Origin: Vibrio comitans
GTDB lineage: Bacteria > Pseudomonadota > Gammaproteobacteria > Enterobacterales > Vibrionaceae
Assembly (NCBI GenBank): GCA_024346835.1
Contig: AP024866.1
Span: 744,001 to 808,000, forward strand
Direction: 5' to 3'
DNA: 64,000 nucleotides
Positions within the stretch are counted from its first letter, which is position 1; the number at the start of each line of letters is the position of its first letter. The notes below the pieces were generated by a model. The model was not told the origin of the DNA. It worked only from the letters and a program-made list of their open reading frames with translations, and did no database searches. A program made the translations under genes and the position numbers. This document shows positions 8,945 through 18,745 of the stretch, in pieces.

Positions 8945-9823
8945 ATGTTTTCAGGAAGTATCGTTGCTTTATTAACGCCTTTCAATATCGATGGTGAAGT
9001 GGATTACCAAAGCCTCAAGAACTTGGTTGAGTATCATATTGATGCTGGCACCTCTGCGATCGTTGCAGTGGGTACTACAGGTGAGTCGGCAACGCTTACC
9101 GTTGAAGAACATGTGAAGGTCGTTAGTAAGGTAGTTGAATTTGCTGATGGGCGCATTCCTGTAATTGCCGGTACTGGAGCAAACGCTACTCACGAAGCGA
9201 TCACTTTTAGTCGTTTACTTAACAATTCTGGTATCGCAGGTTGTTTAAGTGTCACGCCATATTACAATAAGCCTACTCAAGAAGGCTTATATCAGCATTT
9301 CAAAGCCATCGCTAAAGTAAGTGCTGTGCCTATCATTTTGTACAATGTTCCTGGTCGTACCGGTGTTGATATGAAACCGGAAACCGTTGCACGCTTGGCT
9401 AAGATTGACAACATTGTTGCCGTTAAAGATGCCACAGGCGATCTCTCTCGTGTTGAAAAACACAGGGAACTTTGTGGCGAAGACTTTATCTTACTAAGTG
9501 GAGATGACGCCACGGGCTTAGATTTCGTTAAACTAGGTGGACACGGTGTTATCTCTGTGACCAATAACATTGCTGCACGCGATATGGCAGATATGTTTAA
9601 ACTAGCTGAGCAAAATAACTATGCAGAAGCGGAAATCATCAACCAACGTTTGATGGGTCTGCACACTGGACTGTTTGTTGAGTCGAGCCCAATCCCAGTG
9701 AAGTGGGCTGCCCATGAGTTACATTTGATTGAGAATGGCGGACTACGTTTACCGATGACGCCGTTGTCAGAAGCCGGCCAAGAAGTGGTTAAGGCAGCAT
9801 TGGCACAAGCCAATATCAGCTAA
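8945..9823 (+). CDS. dapA: 4-hydroxy-tetrahydrodipicolinate synthase
   Basis: Condenses pyruvate with aspartate semialdehyde, the first committed step of the diaminopimelate and lysine pathway. It is 292 residues, the same as E. coli. The Schiff-base Lys161 (AVKDATGD), Tyr133 and Arg138 (LYNVPGRTG) and the Thr44-Thr45 pair in GTTGE are all present at the standard positions. A good GGGAG ribosome-binding site precedes the ATG. bamC follows in the same direction after a hairpin, the same order as in E. coli. Confidence 0.97.
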   Translation: MFSGSIVALLTPFNIDGEVDYQSLKNLVEYHIDAGTSAIVAVGTTGESATLTVEEHVKVVSKVVEFADGRIPVIAGTGANATHEAITFSRLLNNSGIAGCLSVTPYYNKPTQEGLYQHFKAIAKVSAVPIILYNVPGRTGVDMKPETVARLAKIDNIVAVKDATGDLSRVEKHRELCGEDFILLSGDDATGLDFVKLGGHGVISVTNNIAARDMADMFKLAEQNNYAEAEIINQRLMGLHTGLFVESSPIPVKWAAHELHLIENGGLRLPMTPLSEAGQEVVKAALAQANIS

Positions 9824-9840
9824 ATCTATTATCTACGATT

Positions 9841-9860
9841 CACGCCTTCAAAAAGGCGTG
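9841..9860 (+). terminator. Intercistronic hairpin between dapA and bamC
   Basis: An 8-bp perfect stem (CACGCCTT / AAGGCGTG) with a four-base loop lies in the 54-base gap. There is no T run, so it more likely stabilises or processes the dapA message, or lowers bamC expression, than fully terminates. Confidence 0.5.
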
Positions 9861-9877
9861 AAGAGTCAGGAGTTTTA

Positions 9878-10924
9878 ATGAAGTTTGTTAATCAGCTAGT
9901 GCTTAGTTCACTGGCTGTCGCTATTTTAAGTGGTTGTGCAGGTAGTGCAGCAGAACGTCGTCAAGCAAAGGACGACTTTAAATATCTAGACGTAAAGCCT
10001 CTTGATGTACTTGTCTCAGCCCCAGATCAGCAGCTTGAAGAGTATCCGAATTATCAGATCCCTCAAGGTGAGTACGTTGGTGGTACTGGCAGGGAAGTCG
10101 ATATTAGACCGCCTCAGCAAGTTCTTGAGCTTATCCCAGGTGCACGAACAGAACAGCGTGATGGGGTTATTACTCTATGGCTGCTAACAGAAGATGAACG
10201 CGACAAAGTTTGGCAGACGGCGCAAGACATGATGTCTACGCGCGATATCAAGCTTAAAGAATCGACTGACGATAGTATCGAAACCGACTGGATCGTTTGG
10301 GAAGAGGAAGACGAGGAAGAAACCCTCAGCAGCCGCTACCTTATCGAACGATTTGAGCAAAACGCTCGCTATGGCTTCCGTATTAGCTTGATCGCCTGGA
10401 AAGAAGGCCGTCAAGAGCAAGAGGTAAGCTATACCAATAAAGAACGATACAATACCTTAATGACTAACTTGGTAATGTCTCGTTACGATCAAGTGGTACG
10501 TGAAGAAGCGGCAAAACAAGCTTTAGAGCTCGTTAAAGTCATTCCTCTAAGCATGGGTAAAGATCGCAGTGGTCTACCTATTATTATTGCTCGTGCACCT
10601 TATGATGCCTTCTGGCAGCGCATTCCAGAACTGTTGCCAATTATGGGCTTTAGTATTGAAGATCGAAATCAATCACAAGGTGAAATTAAGGCCTCGTTCG
10701 CGCCACCAACTGACGAATTCTGGGAAAGTGTGGGGACTAAGCCACTGAGTTACAACTCAGAGACTTACACATTCTTATTGGGTGATTTAGGTAACCGAAC
10801 CTCGATTAACATTACCGACGCTTCTGGTAAGCCTGTTACAGAGCCTATGCTAGAAGAGATGATTCCAGTATTAGCGACTATGATGCAGCAAAGTACTGAA
10901 CCAAAAGAATCAGAGTCGAACTAA
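9878..10924 (+). CDS. bamC: Outer-membrane assembly lipoprotein BamC
   Basis: Lipoprotein subunit of the BAM complex that inserts barrels in the outer membrane. The lipobox LSGC puts the lipidated cysteine at residue 20. An unstructured N-terminal segment that lies along BamD in the known structure is followed by two helix-grip domains (about residues 95-210 and 220-340). Length 348 is close to E. coli BamC (344). It sits just after dapA, as in E. coli. Confidence 0.93.
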   Translation: MKFVNQLVLSSLAVAILSGCAGSAAERRQAKDDFKYLDVKPLDVLVSAPDQQLEEYPNYQIPQGEYVGGTGREVDIRPPQQVLELIPGARTEQRDGVITLWLLTEDERDKVWQTAQDMMSTRDIKLKESTDDSIETDWIVWEEEDEEETLSSRYLIERFEQNARYGFRISLIAWKEGRQEQEVSYTNKERYNTLMTNLVMSRYDQVVREEAAKQALELVKVIPLSMGKDRSGLPIIIARAPYDAFWQRIPELLPIMGFSIEDRNQSQGEIKASFAPPTDEFWESVGTKPLSYNSETYTFLLGDLGNRTSINITDASGKPVTEPMLEEMIPVLATMMQQSTEPKESESN

Positions 10925-10942
10925 GTTTAGATACTGAAAATT

Positions 10943-10979
10943 AAAAAGGAGCATCACAGTGTGATAGCTCCTTTTTTTT
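10943..10979. terminator. Bidirectional terminator after bamC
   Basis: AAGGAGC and a nested ATCAC/GTGAT inner stem pair with AGCTCCTT, followed by a run of eight T; A-rich on the other flank. It separates convergent genes. Confidence 0.88.
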
Positions 10980-10994
10980 GTTCATGAAGAAGCG

Positions 10995-11240
10995 CTATTC
11001 TCCACCACTCTCACCATCGTCATTCGATTGACCAGGGCTTTTCTCTTTTAAGTGCTTGTTGAGCTTTTTTTGACGCTCTTCATCTAACTCTTTGAGTCGT
11101 TCAATATCGTCTTTCTGATCTCTAGACATAGTACCTACCTTCATATTTGCAGTGTATTTAAGTGCTGCAATATTACCGACAACAACGCTAACCACGATGG
11201 CAATGATTACCCAAGGATTGAACAGTAAATCTAAAAACAT
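10995..11240 (-). CDS. DUF2897 family small membrane protein
   Basis: An 81-residue protein with one transmembrane helix (about residues 8-30) and a highly charged Lys/Glu-rich cytoplasmic tail. I recognise the vibrio DUF2897 family; function unknown. It is the last gene of a minus-strand operon with the yffB-like gene, dapE and an M15 peptidase gene, 12 bases after the peptidase gene. Confidence 0.72.
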   Translation of the reverse strand: MFLDLLFNPWVIIAIVVSVVVGNIAALKYTANMKVGTMSRDQKDDIERLKELDEERQKKLNKHLKEKSPGQSNDDGESGGE

Positions 11241-11252
11241 GCGTGAGATGTC

Positions 11253-11948
11253 CTACGTAGTTGAAATGTTGGTAATGTATTGAGTGTAGATGCTATCGAG
11301 GTGCTTTAATACCTCGTCGCTTCCCTCTATTGGGCTTTGCGTTAGAGTTTTAGCAAGCATGCTTTGAGTCAATTGCTTTAAGGCAATATTAGACGTGAGC
11401 TGGTGGCTAAGGTGCCAGGGCTCGACTGCTACGCCGCCTTTATCTTTTGAATAGGGGAAAAAGAAGCCCAGCTGTTGTGCGTTACTAAGCAACCACTGAT
11501 AAAACGGCGCTTGATGCCCCTCTAAGTATTCCCATGGCTCTAGTTGCAGCTTGGTTTCTGAAGGCAGAAGATTGTGCGCGTATAAATCAAAATCACTGCC
11601 CCAATGGTGGCGGCTTGCTCCGGGAAGTGCAGACCAGCGCAAGATAGCATGAATGCGTTCCTCAATAGAGAGCGTCTTGGCATCAAGCACCTTCCCCTCA
11701 CTATCCAGAATCGGTCTCAGCCCTAGATACTTGTTGTTCCATATTAGGCGCTGCCTTTCAAAGTCGCGATAACCGCTGGCTACTGCAACCTCGAACCCCG
11801 CTTGTTTGGCGAGAGCGACTAGCGAAAGAAGCGGCGATGCCACATCCCTATGTACCAATACATTACGCTCGTTGATACCAAGAGTCGTAAGGTGTGATTG
11901 GCTCAGTCCGGTAAGCTGCTGTTGATTCCAGTCGCTAGTCATTTGCAT
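11253..11948 (-). CDS. M15 family D-alanyl-D-alanine carboxypeptidase (VanY-like)
   Basis: A 231-residue predicted zinc carboxypeptidase acting on peptidoglycan stem peptides. The zinc-binding and catalytic motifs of M15B are visible: SGYRDFERQ, SRHHWGSDFDLY (His and Asp ligands) and VEPWHLSH (catalytic Glu and last His ligand). No signal peptide is evident, which is odd for an enzyme acting on the wall; it may be cytoplasmic and act on recycled muropeptides. It begins one base after the dapE stop, so it is coupled to a gene that makes the wall precursor diaminopimelate. Confidence 0.85.
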   Translation of the reverse strand: MQMTSDWNQQQLTGLSQSHLTTLGINERNVLVHRDVASPLLSLVALAKQAGFEVAVASGYRDFERQRLIWNNKYLGLRPILDSEGKVLDAKTLSIEERIHAILRWSALPGASRHHWGSDFDLYAHNLLPSETKLQLEPWEYLEGHQAPFYQWLLSNAQQLGFFFPYSKDKGGVAVEPWHLSHQLTSNIALKQLTQSMLAKTLTQSPIEGSDEVLKHLDSIYTQYITNISTT

Positions 11949-11949
11949 A

Positions 11950-13086
11950 TTATTGACCTAGTAGATTAACTAGAACGTTTTGATACATGTCGGCCAGTAG
12001 ATCTAAGTCTTCCGCTTTAACGCACTCGTTCACCTTGTGAATGGTTGCGTTCACTGGACCTAGTTCAATCACCTGGGTTCCCATCTTGGCAATGAATCGA
12101 CCGTCTGAAGTGCCACCAGTAGTCAGTAGTTGAGGTTCTACACCATTAACTTGAGCGACAGCATCAACCACAGCGGTCAACAGATCACCGGTATCGGTTA
12201 GGAATGGTTCGCCATTTAGCGTCCACTTCAGATCATAGTCAAAATCATATTTGTTTAGCACCTCATAGACACGCTCTTTGATCTGCTCATGATGGATCTC
12301 AGTGCTGTATCTTAGGTTGAACATCGCGTGTAATTCGCCTGGAATGACGTTGCTTGCGCCGGTGCCACCATTAAGGTTTGGAAATTGGAAACTCGTAGGC
12401 GGGAAGAACTCGTTGCCGTTGTCCCATTCTATTTGGCTTAACTCGGTCAATGCAGGAAGCGCATGGTGAATTGGGTTCTTCGCAATATGAGGGTAGGCTA
12501 CGTGACCTTGGATGCCTTTAACGGTGAGTTCACCAGTAAATGAACCGCGGCGACCGTTTTTAACAACATCACCCACCTTAGTTGTACTCGATGGTTCACC
12601 AACAATGCACATATCAATGATTTCATCACGAGCGACAAGGGTGTCAACGACTCGAGTTGTCCCGTTAATGAAAGGCCCTTCTTCGTCTGAAGTGATCAAG
12701 AAGGCGATAGAGCCTTTATGATTAGGATTTTCCGCGATAAAGCGCTCTACCGCAACAACCATGGAGGCCAGTGAACCCTTCATATCTGCTGCACCGCGAC
12801 CGTACAGGTAGCCATCTTTTATTGTTGGCTCAAAGGGAGGCGTGTGCCAGTCATTGAGGTTGCCTGCTGGTACTACATCTGTATGTCCTGCGAAGGCAAA
12901 TAAAGGGGCTTCTGAGCCCTTACGAGCCCAAAGATTGAGAGTATCTTCGAAATGCATTACCTCAATTTCAAAGCCGAGCGCTTTAAGGCGCTCAATCATT
13001 AGAGGTTGGCAGCCAGCATCTTCTGGTGTGACGGATTTACGGCTCATCAAGTCGATAGCCAAGTCTAAAACAGGACTTGAGTTCAT
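11950..13086 (-). CDS. dapE: Succinyl-diaminopimelate desuccinylase
   Basis: Zinc enzyme that removes succinate from N-succinyl-LL-diaminopimelate in lysine and wall synthesis. Metal and catalytic residues are visible in [27 protein letters not shown] and GEPSS. It is 378 residues, close to the E. coli length of 375. It is nine bases after the yffB-like gene, the same pairing as in E. coli, and is followed directly by the M15 peptidase gene. Confidence 0.96.
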   Translation of the reverse strand: MNSSPVLDLAIDLMSRKSVTPEDAGCQPLMIERLKALGFEIEVMHFEDTLNLWARKGSEAPLFAFAGHTDVVPAGNLNDWHTPPFEPTIKDGYLYGRGAADMKGSLASMVVAVERFIAENPNHKGSIAFLITSDEEGPFINGTTRVVDTLVARDEIIDMCIVGEPSSTTKVGDVVKNGRRGSFTGELTVKGIQGHVAYPHIAKNPIHHALPALTELSQIEWDNGNEFFPPTSFQFPNLNGGTGASNVIPGELHAMFNLRYSTEIHHEQIKERVYEVLNKYDFDYDLKWTLNGEPFLTDTGDLLTAVVDAVAQVNGVEPQLLTTGGTSDGRFIAKMGTQVIELGPVNATIHKVNECVKAEDLDLLADMYQNVLVNLLGQ

Positions 13087-13095
13087 CCTAATTCC

Positions 13096-13446
13096 TTAAA
13101 TATGAAAAATGTTGTCGTATTGGTCGGCTTTAAAGCCAATATGCAGAAGATCGCCGATGCGTATGATAGGGCGTTTGATCATGGCTGGATGCTCAAGCAA
13201 AAGGGCAATGGCATTGTCGCGGTCTAGGGTTTGTTTTTGTTCGTCAGACAGTTGTCTGTAAGTTGTGCCGCGTTTATTGAGAACTTGTTCCCAACCAAAA
13301 AAGTCACAAAACTCACTCACCATTTCGGTAGTGATGCCTTGCTTACGGTAGTCGTGAAAGGTGAATTCTATTTGATGTTCTTGAAGCCATTTCTTGGCTT
13401 TTTTTATGGTGTCACAGTTTGGGATACCATACATGATTACGCTCAT
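13096..13446 (-). CDS. yffB: ArsC/Spx-family protein YffB
   Basis: A 116-residue thioredoxin-fold protein of the ArsC/Spx family. The conserved cysteine is in GIPNCDTIKKAKKWL near residue 10, and the MIKRPIIRIG block is typical of YffB. Its biochemical role is not settled; relatives use glutathione but lack arsenate reductase activity. It is the first gene of the yffB-dapE-M15-DUF2897 operon. Confidence 0.85.
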   Translation of the reverse strand: MSVIMYGIPNCDTIKKAKKWLQEHQIEFTFHDYRKQGITTEMVSEFCDFFGWEQVLNKRGTTYRQLSDEQKQTLDRDNAIALLLEHPAMIKRPIIRIGDLLHIGFKADQYDNIFHI

Positions 13447-13658
13447 GATCTGTCCTTAGTGCGTTTATCGATACTTGAATCCTACCAAACTAATCCAACA
13501 TCTTGTATCCCTAACTCGGTTTGAAGTAGCGCACATAAGCGATGAATTGTGTAAAAAAATTCACAAAAGCGCATAAAGAGTCAAAGTTGTTTGATCAGAC
13601 TCAAGTCGTTATCTCCGATATTGGCAATAATTGGTGAAAACAGTTGTAGGAGGTATCA

Positions 13659-13937
13659 ATGGAATTGAATCCTGTTTTTGCTCGTCGTTTATATTTAGCT
13701 CATTTGGTTGCAAGCATGGAGCGTCCAAATGTTCCCAAACTCATAGAATGCACAGGTTGGCCTCGTCGCACAATTCAAGACGTCCTGAAGGCTCTGCCGG
13801 GGATCGGCATCTCATTGAAATTTGTTCAGGATGGTTGTCGCCACAATGATGGCTATTATCAAGTGTCTGATTGGGGTCCGCTAGATCAGCAATGGGTGGC
13901 TGGCAATACCACCGAAATCCGCTCTCACCTGTCTTGA
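13659..13937 (+). CDS. Small winged helix-turn-helix protein
   Basis: A 92-residue basic protein conserved in vibrios. Residues 15-45 (VASMERPNVPKLIECTGWPRRTIQDVL) read as a helix-turn-helix, followed by a likely wing. A very strong ribosome-binding site (AGGAGG, 6 bases before the ATG) fixes the start. It is probably a DNA-binding regulator or nucleic-acid binder, but I know no target. It converges on the DUF2956 gene. Confidence 0.7.
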   Translation: MELNPVFARRLYLAHLVASMERPNVPKLIECTGWPRRTIQDVLKALPGIGISLKFVQDGCRHNDGYYQVSDWGPLDQQWVAGNTTEIRSHLS

Positions 13938-13941
13938 TACG

Positions 13942-14283
13942 CTACGCAGTCGTAAGCGCAACATAAGCAACAAAACCTATCCAACTGACAACTAAAAGTA
14001 CCCAAGGTAATTTACTTGAGTTGGATGGGGTTTCTGTCTCTGCTACATCATTGGGCACAGATTCAGCAACGCTTTGTTTCTGCTTTTGGCTGCGTTTTTT
14101 GAGCTTGTCGGCTTCACGCGCTTTTTGCTTCTGACGCTTTTTATATTCTGCGATACCCTTTTCTATTCCCAACGCAATTAGCTTGGTTTGCTCTTTGGTT
14201 TGCCCTGGTTTTTGGGTAGATTTAGCGACCTGCATCGCTTGTTGTTGGGTTTCTGAAGAGATTGTCGTATTGTTCTTTTTCAT
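13942..14283 (-). CDS. DUF2956 family protein with C-terminal anchor
   Basis: A 113-residue protein whose first 85 residues are highly basic and polar, rich in Lys and Gln and likely helical. The last 20 or so residues form one hydrophobic helix (WVLLVVSWIGFVAYVAL), giving a tail-anchored layout. I recognise the DUF2956 family; function unknown. It ends four bases from the end of the convergent helix-turn-helix gene, with no room for a terminator between them. Confidence 0.7.
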   Translation of the reverse strand: MKKNNTTISSETQQQAMQVAKSTQKPGQTKEQTKLIALGIEKGIAEYKKRQKQKAREADKLKKRSQKQKQSVAESVPNDVAETETPSNSSKLPWVLLVVSWIGFVAYVALTTA

Positions 14284-14351
14284 AAGTTTTTTGCAAGTGA
14301 AGTACTTGAGTCAATTATGCCTTTAATTTTAAATAAGTTCTTCAATAGAAA

Positions 14352-14819
14352 GTGGATAATGTGCGTTATTTAATTGAAGAATATGACAAGAATGGCTATC
14401 TAAAAGCGCCAATTTGGCTTTGGTTTGCTTGGCTGTTCTTAGCCAGAGGTTGGATAGTGTTTGTGATGGCTGGAGTCACTCGCGATAAAGGAAGCGATAT
14501 TCTTTCGATGATCTATCCTAACTCATTCAGTCTATATATTATGATGTGTATGGGAGTGCCAAGCCTGCTGTTGATGTGGGTGATTGGGTTGAGAAACCCT
14601 GATAGAAGATGGCTAAACAAATTGATTGGTCTCGGACGAATGACGACAATCGTACTTGCTATCGCCCAGTTGGCACTCGAGTTGCACTATATTTCTTTAC
14701 AACATGGTCAGTTTACTTGGGGCGCAGCCCTATCAGTCGTTGGATTGAGTTGGATTATTATTTATCTATTCAACAGCCGACGAGTAAAAGATTGTTTTGA
14801 CAGCATTTCGGATAATTAG
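14352..14819 (+). CDS. DUF2919 family membrane protein (YfeZ-like)
   Basis: A protein of about 155 residues with four hydrophobic segments, of the DUF2919/YfeZ family. It precedes the YfeX-type peroxidase gene by 15 bases, the same pairing as yfeZ-yfeX in E. coli. There is no ATG start; GTG at 14352 or GTG at 14361 must be used. The second has a GGA five bases upstream and may be the true one. Function unknown; a link to haem or peroxide handling is only suggested by the neighbour. Confidence 0.75.
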   Translation: MDNVRYLIEEYDKNGYLKAPIWLWFAWLFLARGWIVFVMAGVTRDKGSDILSMIYPNSFSLYIMMCMGVPSLLLMWVIGLRNPDRRWLNKLIGLGRMTTIVLAIAQLALELHYISLQHGQFTWGAALSVVGLSWIIIYLFNSRRVKDCFDSISDN

Positions 14820-14834
14820 TCTAAGGAAGTTACA

Positions 14835-15740
14835 ATGATTCAACCTCAATCGGCCATAGTGCCAGAACCGGGCCCATTTGCGTTATATGTGCTTATCAAG
14901 GTTACCGGAGATAAAAGCAAAGTATTGAACGCGCTTCAACAAATGGGTGACTGGGTAGGGGATATCAATTTCAATCAACCTGGCGCACATTTAACTAGCA
15001 GCATCGCGTTTTCTCACCAGTTTTGGAGTGAGAGCATTTCTCATGATGTGCCTAGTGAACTGGTTCCGTTTCCTCGTCTAGTGTGTGGTGATATTGAAGC
15101 TCCGACAACTGACGTGGATGTACTTGTGCATTGCCATTCTCACCGTCACGACCTGCACTTTTTCTTACTGCGTAAGTTAATGCAAGAGATCGCGAGTGAC
15201 GTCACTATTGTTGATGAAACCTATGGTTATCGCTACCTAGATTCGCGTGATATGACGGACTTTGTTGATGGCACAGAAAACCCTAAAGGGGACGCAAGAT
15301 CAGAGGTAGCTCTGTTAGGTGAAGGTCCTTTCGAAGGTGGTAGCTATGTAATGCTGCAGCGCTTTGAGCACAACTTACCTGCTTGGAATGCACTGTCAGT
15401 GAGCCAGCAAGAACAAAAGATTGGTCGAACTAAAGAAGATTCGATAGAGCTTGAAGACGTACCGGCTCAATCTCACGTGGGACGTGTAGACATCAAAAAA
15501 GAAGGCAAGGGCTTGAAAATTGTCCGTCACAGCTTGCCGTATGGCTCTGTGTCTGGTGATCACGGGTTACTCTTTATTGCTTACTGCAATACGTTAAGTA
15601 ACTTTACCGATATGCTTGAGAGCATGTATGGGCAAGTAGATGGCAAGACCGACGCGCTGTTGGATTACACTAAAGCCGTAACCGGCGCGTATTTCTTTGC
15701 GCCTAGCCAGACCATGCTAAAGCAGCTAGTCCTTTGTTAA
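14835..15740 (+). CDS. Dye-decolorizing (Dyp-type) haem peroxidase, YfeX-like
   Basis: Haem peroxidase of 301 residues. The distal-side motif FVDGTENPKG carries the catalytic Asp near residue 146, and the likely proximal haem ligand is the His in IVRHSLPYG near residue 218. There is no signal peptide, so it acts in the cytoplasm as E. coli YfeX does. YfeX oxidises porphyrinogens and has been argued to release iron from haem; the true substrate remains open. The ribosome-binding site AAGGAAG precedes the ATG. It is cotranscribed with the DUF2919 gene. Confidence 0.9.
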   Translation: MIQPQSAIVPEPGPFALYVLIKVTGDKSKVLNALQQMGDWVGDINFNQPGAHLTSSIAFSHQFWSESISHDVPSELVPFPRLVCGDIEAPTTDVDVLVHCHSHRHDLHFFLLRKLMQEIASDVTIVDETYGYRYLDSRDMTDFVDGTENPKGDARSEVALLGEGPFEGGSYVMLQRFEHNLPAWNALSVSQQEQKIGRTKEDSIELEDVPAQSHVGRVDIKKEGKGLKIVRHSLPYGSVSGDHGLLFIAYCNTLSNFTDMLESMYGQVDGKTDALLDYTKAVTGAYFFAPSQTMLKQLVLC

Positions 15741-15786
15741 TCGATTCATGCCTAACCGTGAGTTAGGCTGATATTGATAAGCATAA

Positions 15787-15813
15787 AAAAACGCAGCTAT
15801 TGGCTGCGTTTTT
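15787..15813. terminator. Bidirectional terminator between the Dyp peroxidase gene and crr
   Basis: A perfect 11-bp stem (AAAAACGCAGC / GCTGCGTTTTT) lies between convergent genes, with A and T tracts on the two sides. Confidence 0.92.
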
Positions 15814-15836
15814 ATTCACTTGAGTCTAAGTAGAGA

Positions 15837-16346
15837 TTACTTAGTTACGCGTAGAACTGGAGTTTCACCTACAGTTACAGCGCCAGAAAGCTTGTTCAAC
15901 TCTTTGATTTCATCCATGTTAGAGATAACAACTGGAGTCAAAGTAGATTTTGCTTTCTCTTCTAGGAATGCAAGGTCAAACTCGATGATAGTATCACCAG
16001 CTTTAACTTCTTGGCCTTCTGAACCGATGCGAGTGAAGCCTTCACCTTTCAGTTCAACAGTGTCGATACCGAAGTGAACGAATAGCTCGATACCGTCAGT
16101 TGATTCGATAGAGAACGCATGGTTTGTCTCAAAAATCTTACCGATAGTACCATTCACTGGTGCAACGATTTTGTTGCCAGTTGGTTTGATAGCGATGCCA
16201 TCACCAACGATTTTTTCAGCGAAAACTACATCTGGCACATCTTCAATGTTAACGATCTCACCAGAAAGAGGTGAAATGATTTCGATTGAACCTGCAGCGT
16301 TGCCTTCGTCCGATACCAGCTTCTTAAGTTTGTCAAACAGACCCAT
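15837..16346 (-). CDS. crr: PTS glucose-specific EIIA component
   Basis: Cytoplasmic phosphocarrier that passes phosphate from HPr to EIIBC(glucose) and controls adenylate cyclase and inducer exclusion. It has 169 residues; the phosphorylated His91 is in LFVHFGID, and His76 (TNHAF) is the second active-site histidine. It is the third gene of ptsH-ptsI-crr, 40 bases after ptsI. Confidence 0.97.
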   Translation of the reverse strand: MGLFDKLKKLVSDEGNAAGSIEIISPLSGEIVNIEDVPDVVFAEKIVGDGIAIKPTGNKIVAPVNGTIGKIFETNHAFSIESTDGIELFVHFGIDTVELKGEGFTRIGSEGQEVKAGDTIIEFDLAFLEEKAKSTLTPVVISNMDEIKELNKLSGAVTVGETPVLRVTK

Positions 16347-16386
16347 TACATGCTCCTAAGCAATTAATTTCTATTAAATTATATTA

Positions 16387-18111
16387 TTAGTTTGTTTTGT
16401 CCGCGATAAATTTCTCAACGTGCGCTTCGATTTCTGCGGCAGTTGGCATTTGAAGAGCTTCTTCTGCCATTTCTTTTACTTCCGCGAAGTTTGCGTTGCG
16501 AATCACTTTCTTAACTGCAGGGATAGAGATGCCGCTCATAGAGAACTCATCTAGACCCATACCCAGTAGAAGAAGTGTTGCACGCTCGTCGCCCGCTAAT
16601 TCACCACACATTCCAGTCCACTTACCTTCCTTGTGAGAAGCGTCAATCACCTGCTTGATCACAGTTAGAACAGCCGGTGATAGTGGGTTGTATAGGTGAG
16701 AAATAAGCTCATTACCACGGTCTACTGCTAGAGTATACTGAGTTAAATCGTTTGTACCAATACTAAAGAAAGAAACTTCTTTCGCTAGGTGGTGAGCAAT
16801 TGCCGCTGCAGCCGGAGTTTCAACCATAACACCAATCTCGATGCTCTCGTCAAACGCTAGGCCTTCAGAGCGAAGTTCTGCTTTGTATTCTTCGATAGCT
16901 GCTTTCAGTTCACGGATTTCTTCAACAGAGATAATCATTGGGAACATGATGCGAAGCTTACCGTGTGCTGACGCACGTAGGATGCCGCGAAGCTGGTCAC
17001 GAAGGATTTCACGACGATCCAAGCTGATACGAACTGCGCGCCAACCAAGGAACGGGTTCATTTCTTCTGGAAGGTCCATGTACGGTAGGTCTTTGTCGCC
17101 ACCGATATCCATAGTACGGATGATCACAGAGTGACCATTCATTGCTTCAGCAACTTCTTTATAGGCTTGGTATTGTTCTTCTTCAGTCGGAAGAGCAGTA
17201 CGGTCCATGAATAGGAATTCTGTACGGTACAGACCAACGCCTTCACCGCCGTTGCGGTTGATGCCATCGCAGTCTTTCACTGTACCGATGTTGCCGCATA
17301 CTTCTACTCGATGACCATCAAGAGTGATTGCAGGCAGGTCTTTTAGCTTAGCTAGCTCTGCTTTTTCAGCAAGGAAGTCGTCGCGAATTTGTTTCGCTTC
17401 GTTTAGCTGAGCTTCTGTTGGATTGATGATGATCTTATTGTTCATCGCATCCAGAATTAGCATGTCGCCGTTTTTCACTTGTTTAGTGATGTCGTTAGTA
17501 CCCACAATCGCTGGAAGCTCAAGAGAGCGTGCCATGATAGAGGTATGAGACGTACGGCCGCCGATGTCACAAGCAAAGCCTAGAACGTAATCTAGGTTGA
17601 TTTGTGCCGTTTCTGATGGCGTTAGATCGTAAGCAACAAGAAGAACTTCTTCATCGATGTCGCTAAGTGAAACGATGTTGATACCTAGTGCGTTTTTAAC
17701 AAAACGAGTACCGATGTCACGGATGTCCGTAGCACGCTCTTTTAGGTATTCGTCATCAAGAGACTCAAGCGCAACGGCTTGTTCTTCGATGATTGAATGG
17801 ATTGCATGATCTGCAGTCAGCTTGTCGCCTTTAATAAGAGCCAGAATTTCTTCTTCTAGTTCTTCATCTTCAAGAAGCATGATGTGACCTTCAAAGATCG
17901 CTTCTTTTTCTTCGCCAAAAGTCTCTAGGGCTTTTTGCTTGATGATTTCTAGTTGGGCTGCTGATTTGTTGCGAGCGTCATAAAAACGCTGAACTTCTGC
18001 ATCGACTTGGTCAGCAGAAATTTTTTGTGTGTTTAGAACGATTTCATCTTCTTGAAGAAGTAGCGCTTTACCAAAAGCAATACCTGGAGACGCTAGAATA
18101 CCTGAGATCAT
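16387..18111 (-). CDS. ptsI: PTS enzyme I
   Basis: Phosphoenolpyruvate-protein phosphotransferase of 574 residues, the general energy-coupling protein of the PTS. The phosphorylated His189 is in [12 protein letters not shown]. The C-terminal PEP-binding barrel includes RTEFLFMDR and the GMCGELAGD motif with the catalytic cysteine. It lies between ptsH and crr; the 125-base gap to ptsH contains a strong hairpin. Confidence 0.98.
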   Translation of the reverse strand: MISGILASPGIAFGKALLLQEDEIVLNTQKISADQVDAEVQRFYDARNKSAAQLEIIKQKALETFGEEKEAIFEGHIMLLEDEELEEEILALIKGDKLTADHAIHSIIEEQAVALESLDDEYLKERATDIRDIGTRFVKNALGINIVSLSDIDEEVLLVAYDLTPSETAQINLDYVLGFACDIGGRTSHTSIMARSLELPAIVGTNDITKQVKNGDMLILDAMNNKIIINPTEAQLNEAKQIRDDFLAEKAELAKLKDLPAITLDGHRVEVCGNIGTVKDCDGINRNGGEGVGLYRTEFLFMDRTALPTEEEQYQAYKEVAEAMNGHSVIIRTMDIGGDKDLPYMDLPEEMNPFLGWRAVRISLDRREILRDQLRGILRASAHGKLRIMFPMIISVEEIRELKAAIEEYKAELRSEGLAFDESIEIGVMVETPAAAAIAHHLAKEVSFFSIGTNDLTQYTLAVDRGNELISHLYNPLSPAVLTVIKQVIDASHKEGKWTGMCGELAGDERATLLLLGMGLDEFSMSGISIPAVKKVIRNANFAEVKEMAEEALQMPTAAEIEAHVEKFIADKTN

Positions 18112-18181
18112 AGCTTTACCTTATACTGGTCTATAAGTGGGCGGATTACTAATTTTTAGCTTACATAGACGCTATTTCAAT

Positions 18182-18215
18182 AAAGCCACTTGGTTGGTAA
18201 CAACGAAGTGGCTTT
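18182..18215 (-). terminator. Hairpin between ptsH and ptsI
   Basis: A 10-bp stem (AAAGCCACTT / AAGTGGCTTT) with an inner GTTG/CAAC stem lies in the ptsH-ptsI gap. On the minus strand it is followed by TTTATTG, a weak T run, so partial termination or RNA processing that raises HPr over enzyme I is the likely role. Confidence 0.6.
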
Positions 18216-18236
18216 AAATTTCGAAACAGTAGTCTC

Positions 18237-18494
18237 TTAGTGTAGCTCATCCATTAGAGCTACTAGGTGGTCAACAGCTTCAGTAGCTTGTGGACCCTCA
18301 GCTGAGATAGTAACCATAGTGCCTTTAACTAGACCTAAAGTTTGAAGCTTGAATAGGCTCTTTGCGCTAGCGCTTTTGCCGTTAGAAGTCACAGTGATAT
18401 CTGCATCAAATGATTTTGCTTCTTTAACAAACTGCGCCGCTGGACGAGTGTGAAGACCGTTTTCTGCAGTGATTTCTACTTGCTTCTCATACAT
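18237..18494 (-). CDS. ptsH: Phosphocarrier protein HPr
   Basis: An 85-residue phosphocarrier between enzyme I and the sugar-specific EIIA proteins. His15 is in GLHTRPAA and Ser46 in SAKSLFKLQ, both at canonical positions. It is the first gene of ptsH-ptsI-crr and should be the most abundantly expressed, given the hairpin that follows it. Confidence 0.98.
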   Translation of the reverse strand: MYEKQVEITAENGLHTRPAAQFVKEAKSFDADITVTSNGKSASAKSLFKLQTLGLVKGTMVTISAEGPQATEAVDHLVALMDELH

Positions 18495-18682
18495 GTGATT
18501 TACCCCGTTGATATTAGATTATGTTTTGGAGTCTGAGCCGCTTATTTATTGTTAAAACTGGCTCATGACCTTGGCTACGTAAGTTCTTATGACTTTTATG
18601 TGTAACCTAAATTCGTGCTTCTTTTATTTTGAAGCGAAAAATAAAGCCTAGAAATATTACCAAATGTTGACCGCGAATCAAT

Positions 18683-18709
18683 AAAAAAGCCCCTAAAAGG
18701 GGCTTTTTT
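18683..18709 (-). terminator. cysK terminator
   Basis: A 12-base arm AAAAAAGCCCCT pairs with AGGGGCTTTTTT across a three-base loop. It ends cysK and separates it from ptsH, both on the minus strand. Confidence 0.93.
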
Positions 18710-18745
18710 GATTGAAAACTTGATTTGGGCACACTTTTTTTGTGC

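Noticed and set aside
13631..13849. Overlapping plus-strand frame next to the helix-turn-helix gene
   Set aside because: The frame starting at 13659 has the AGGAGG site and sensible protein features; the other has neither.
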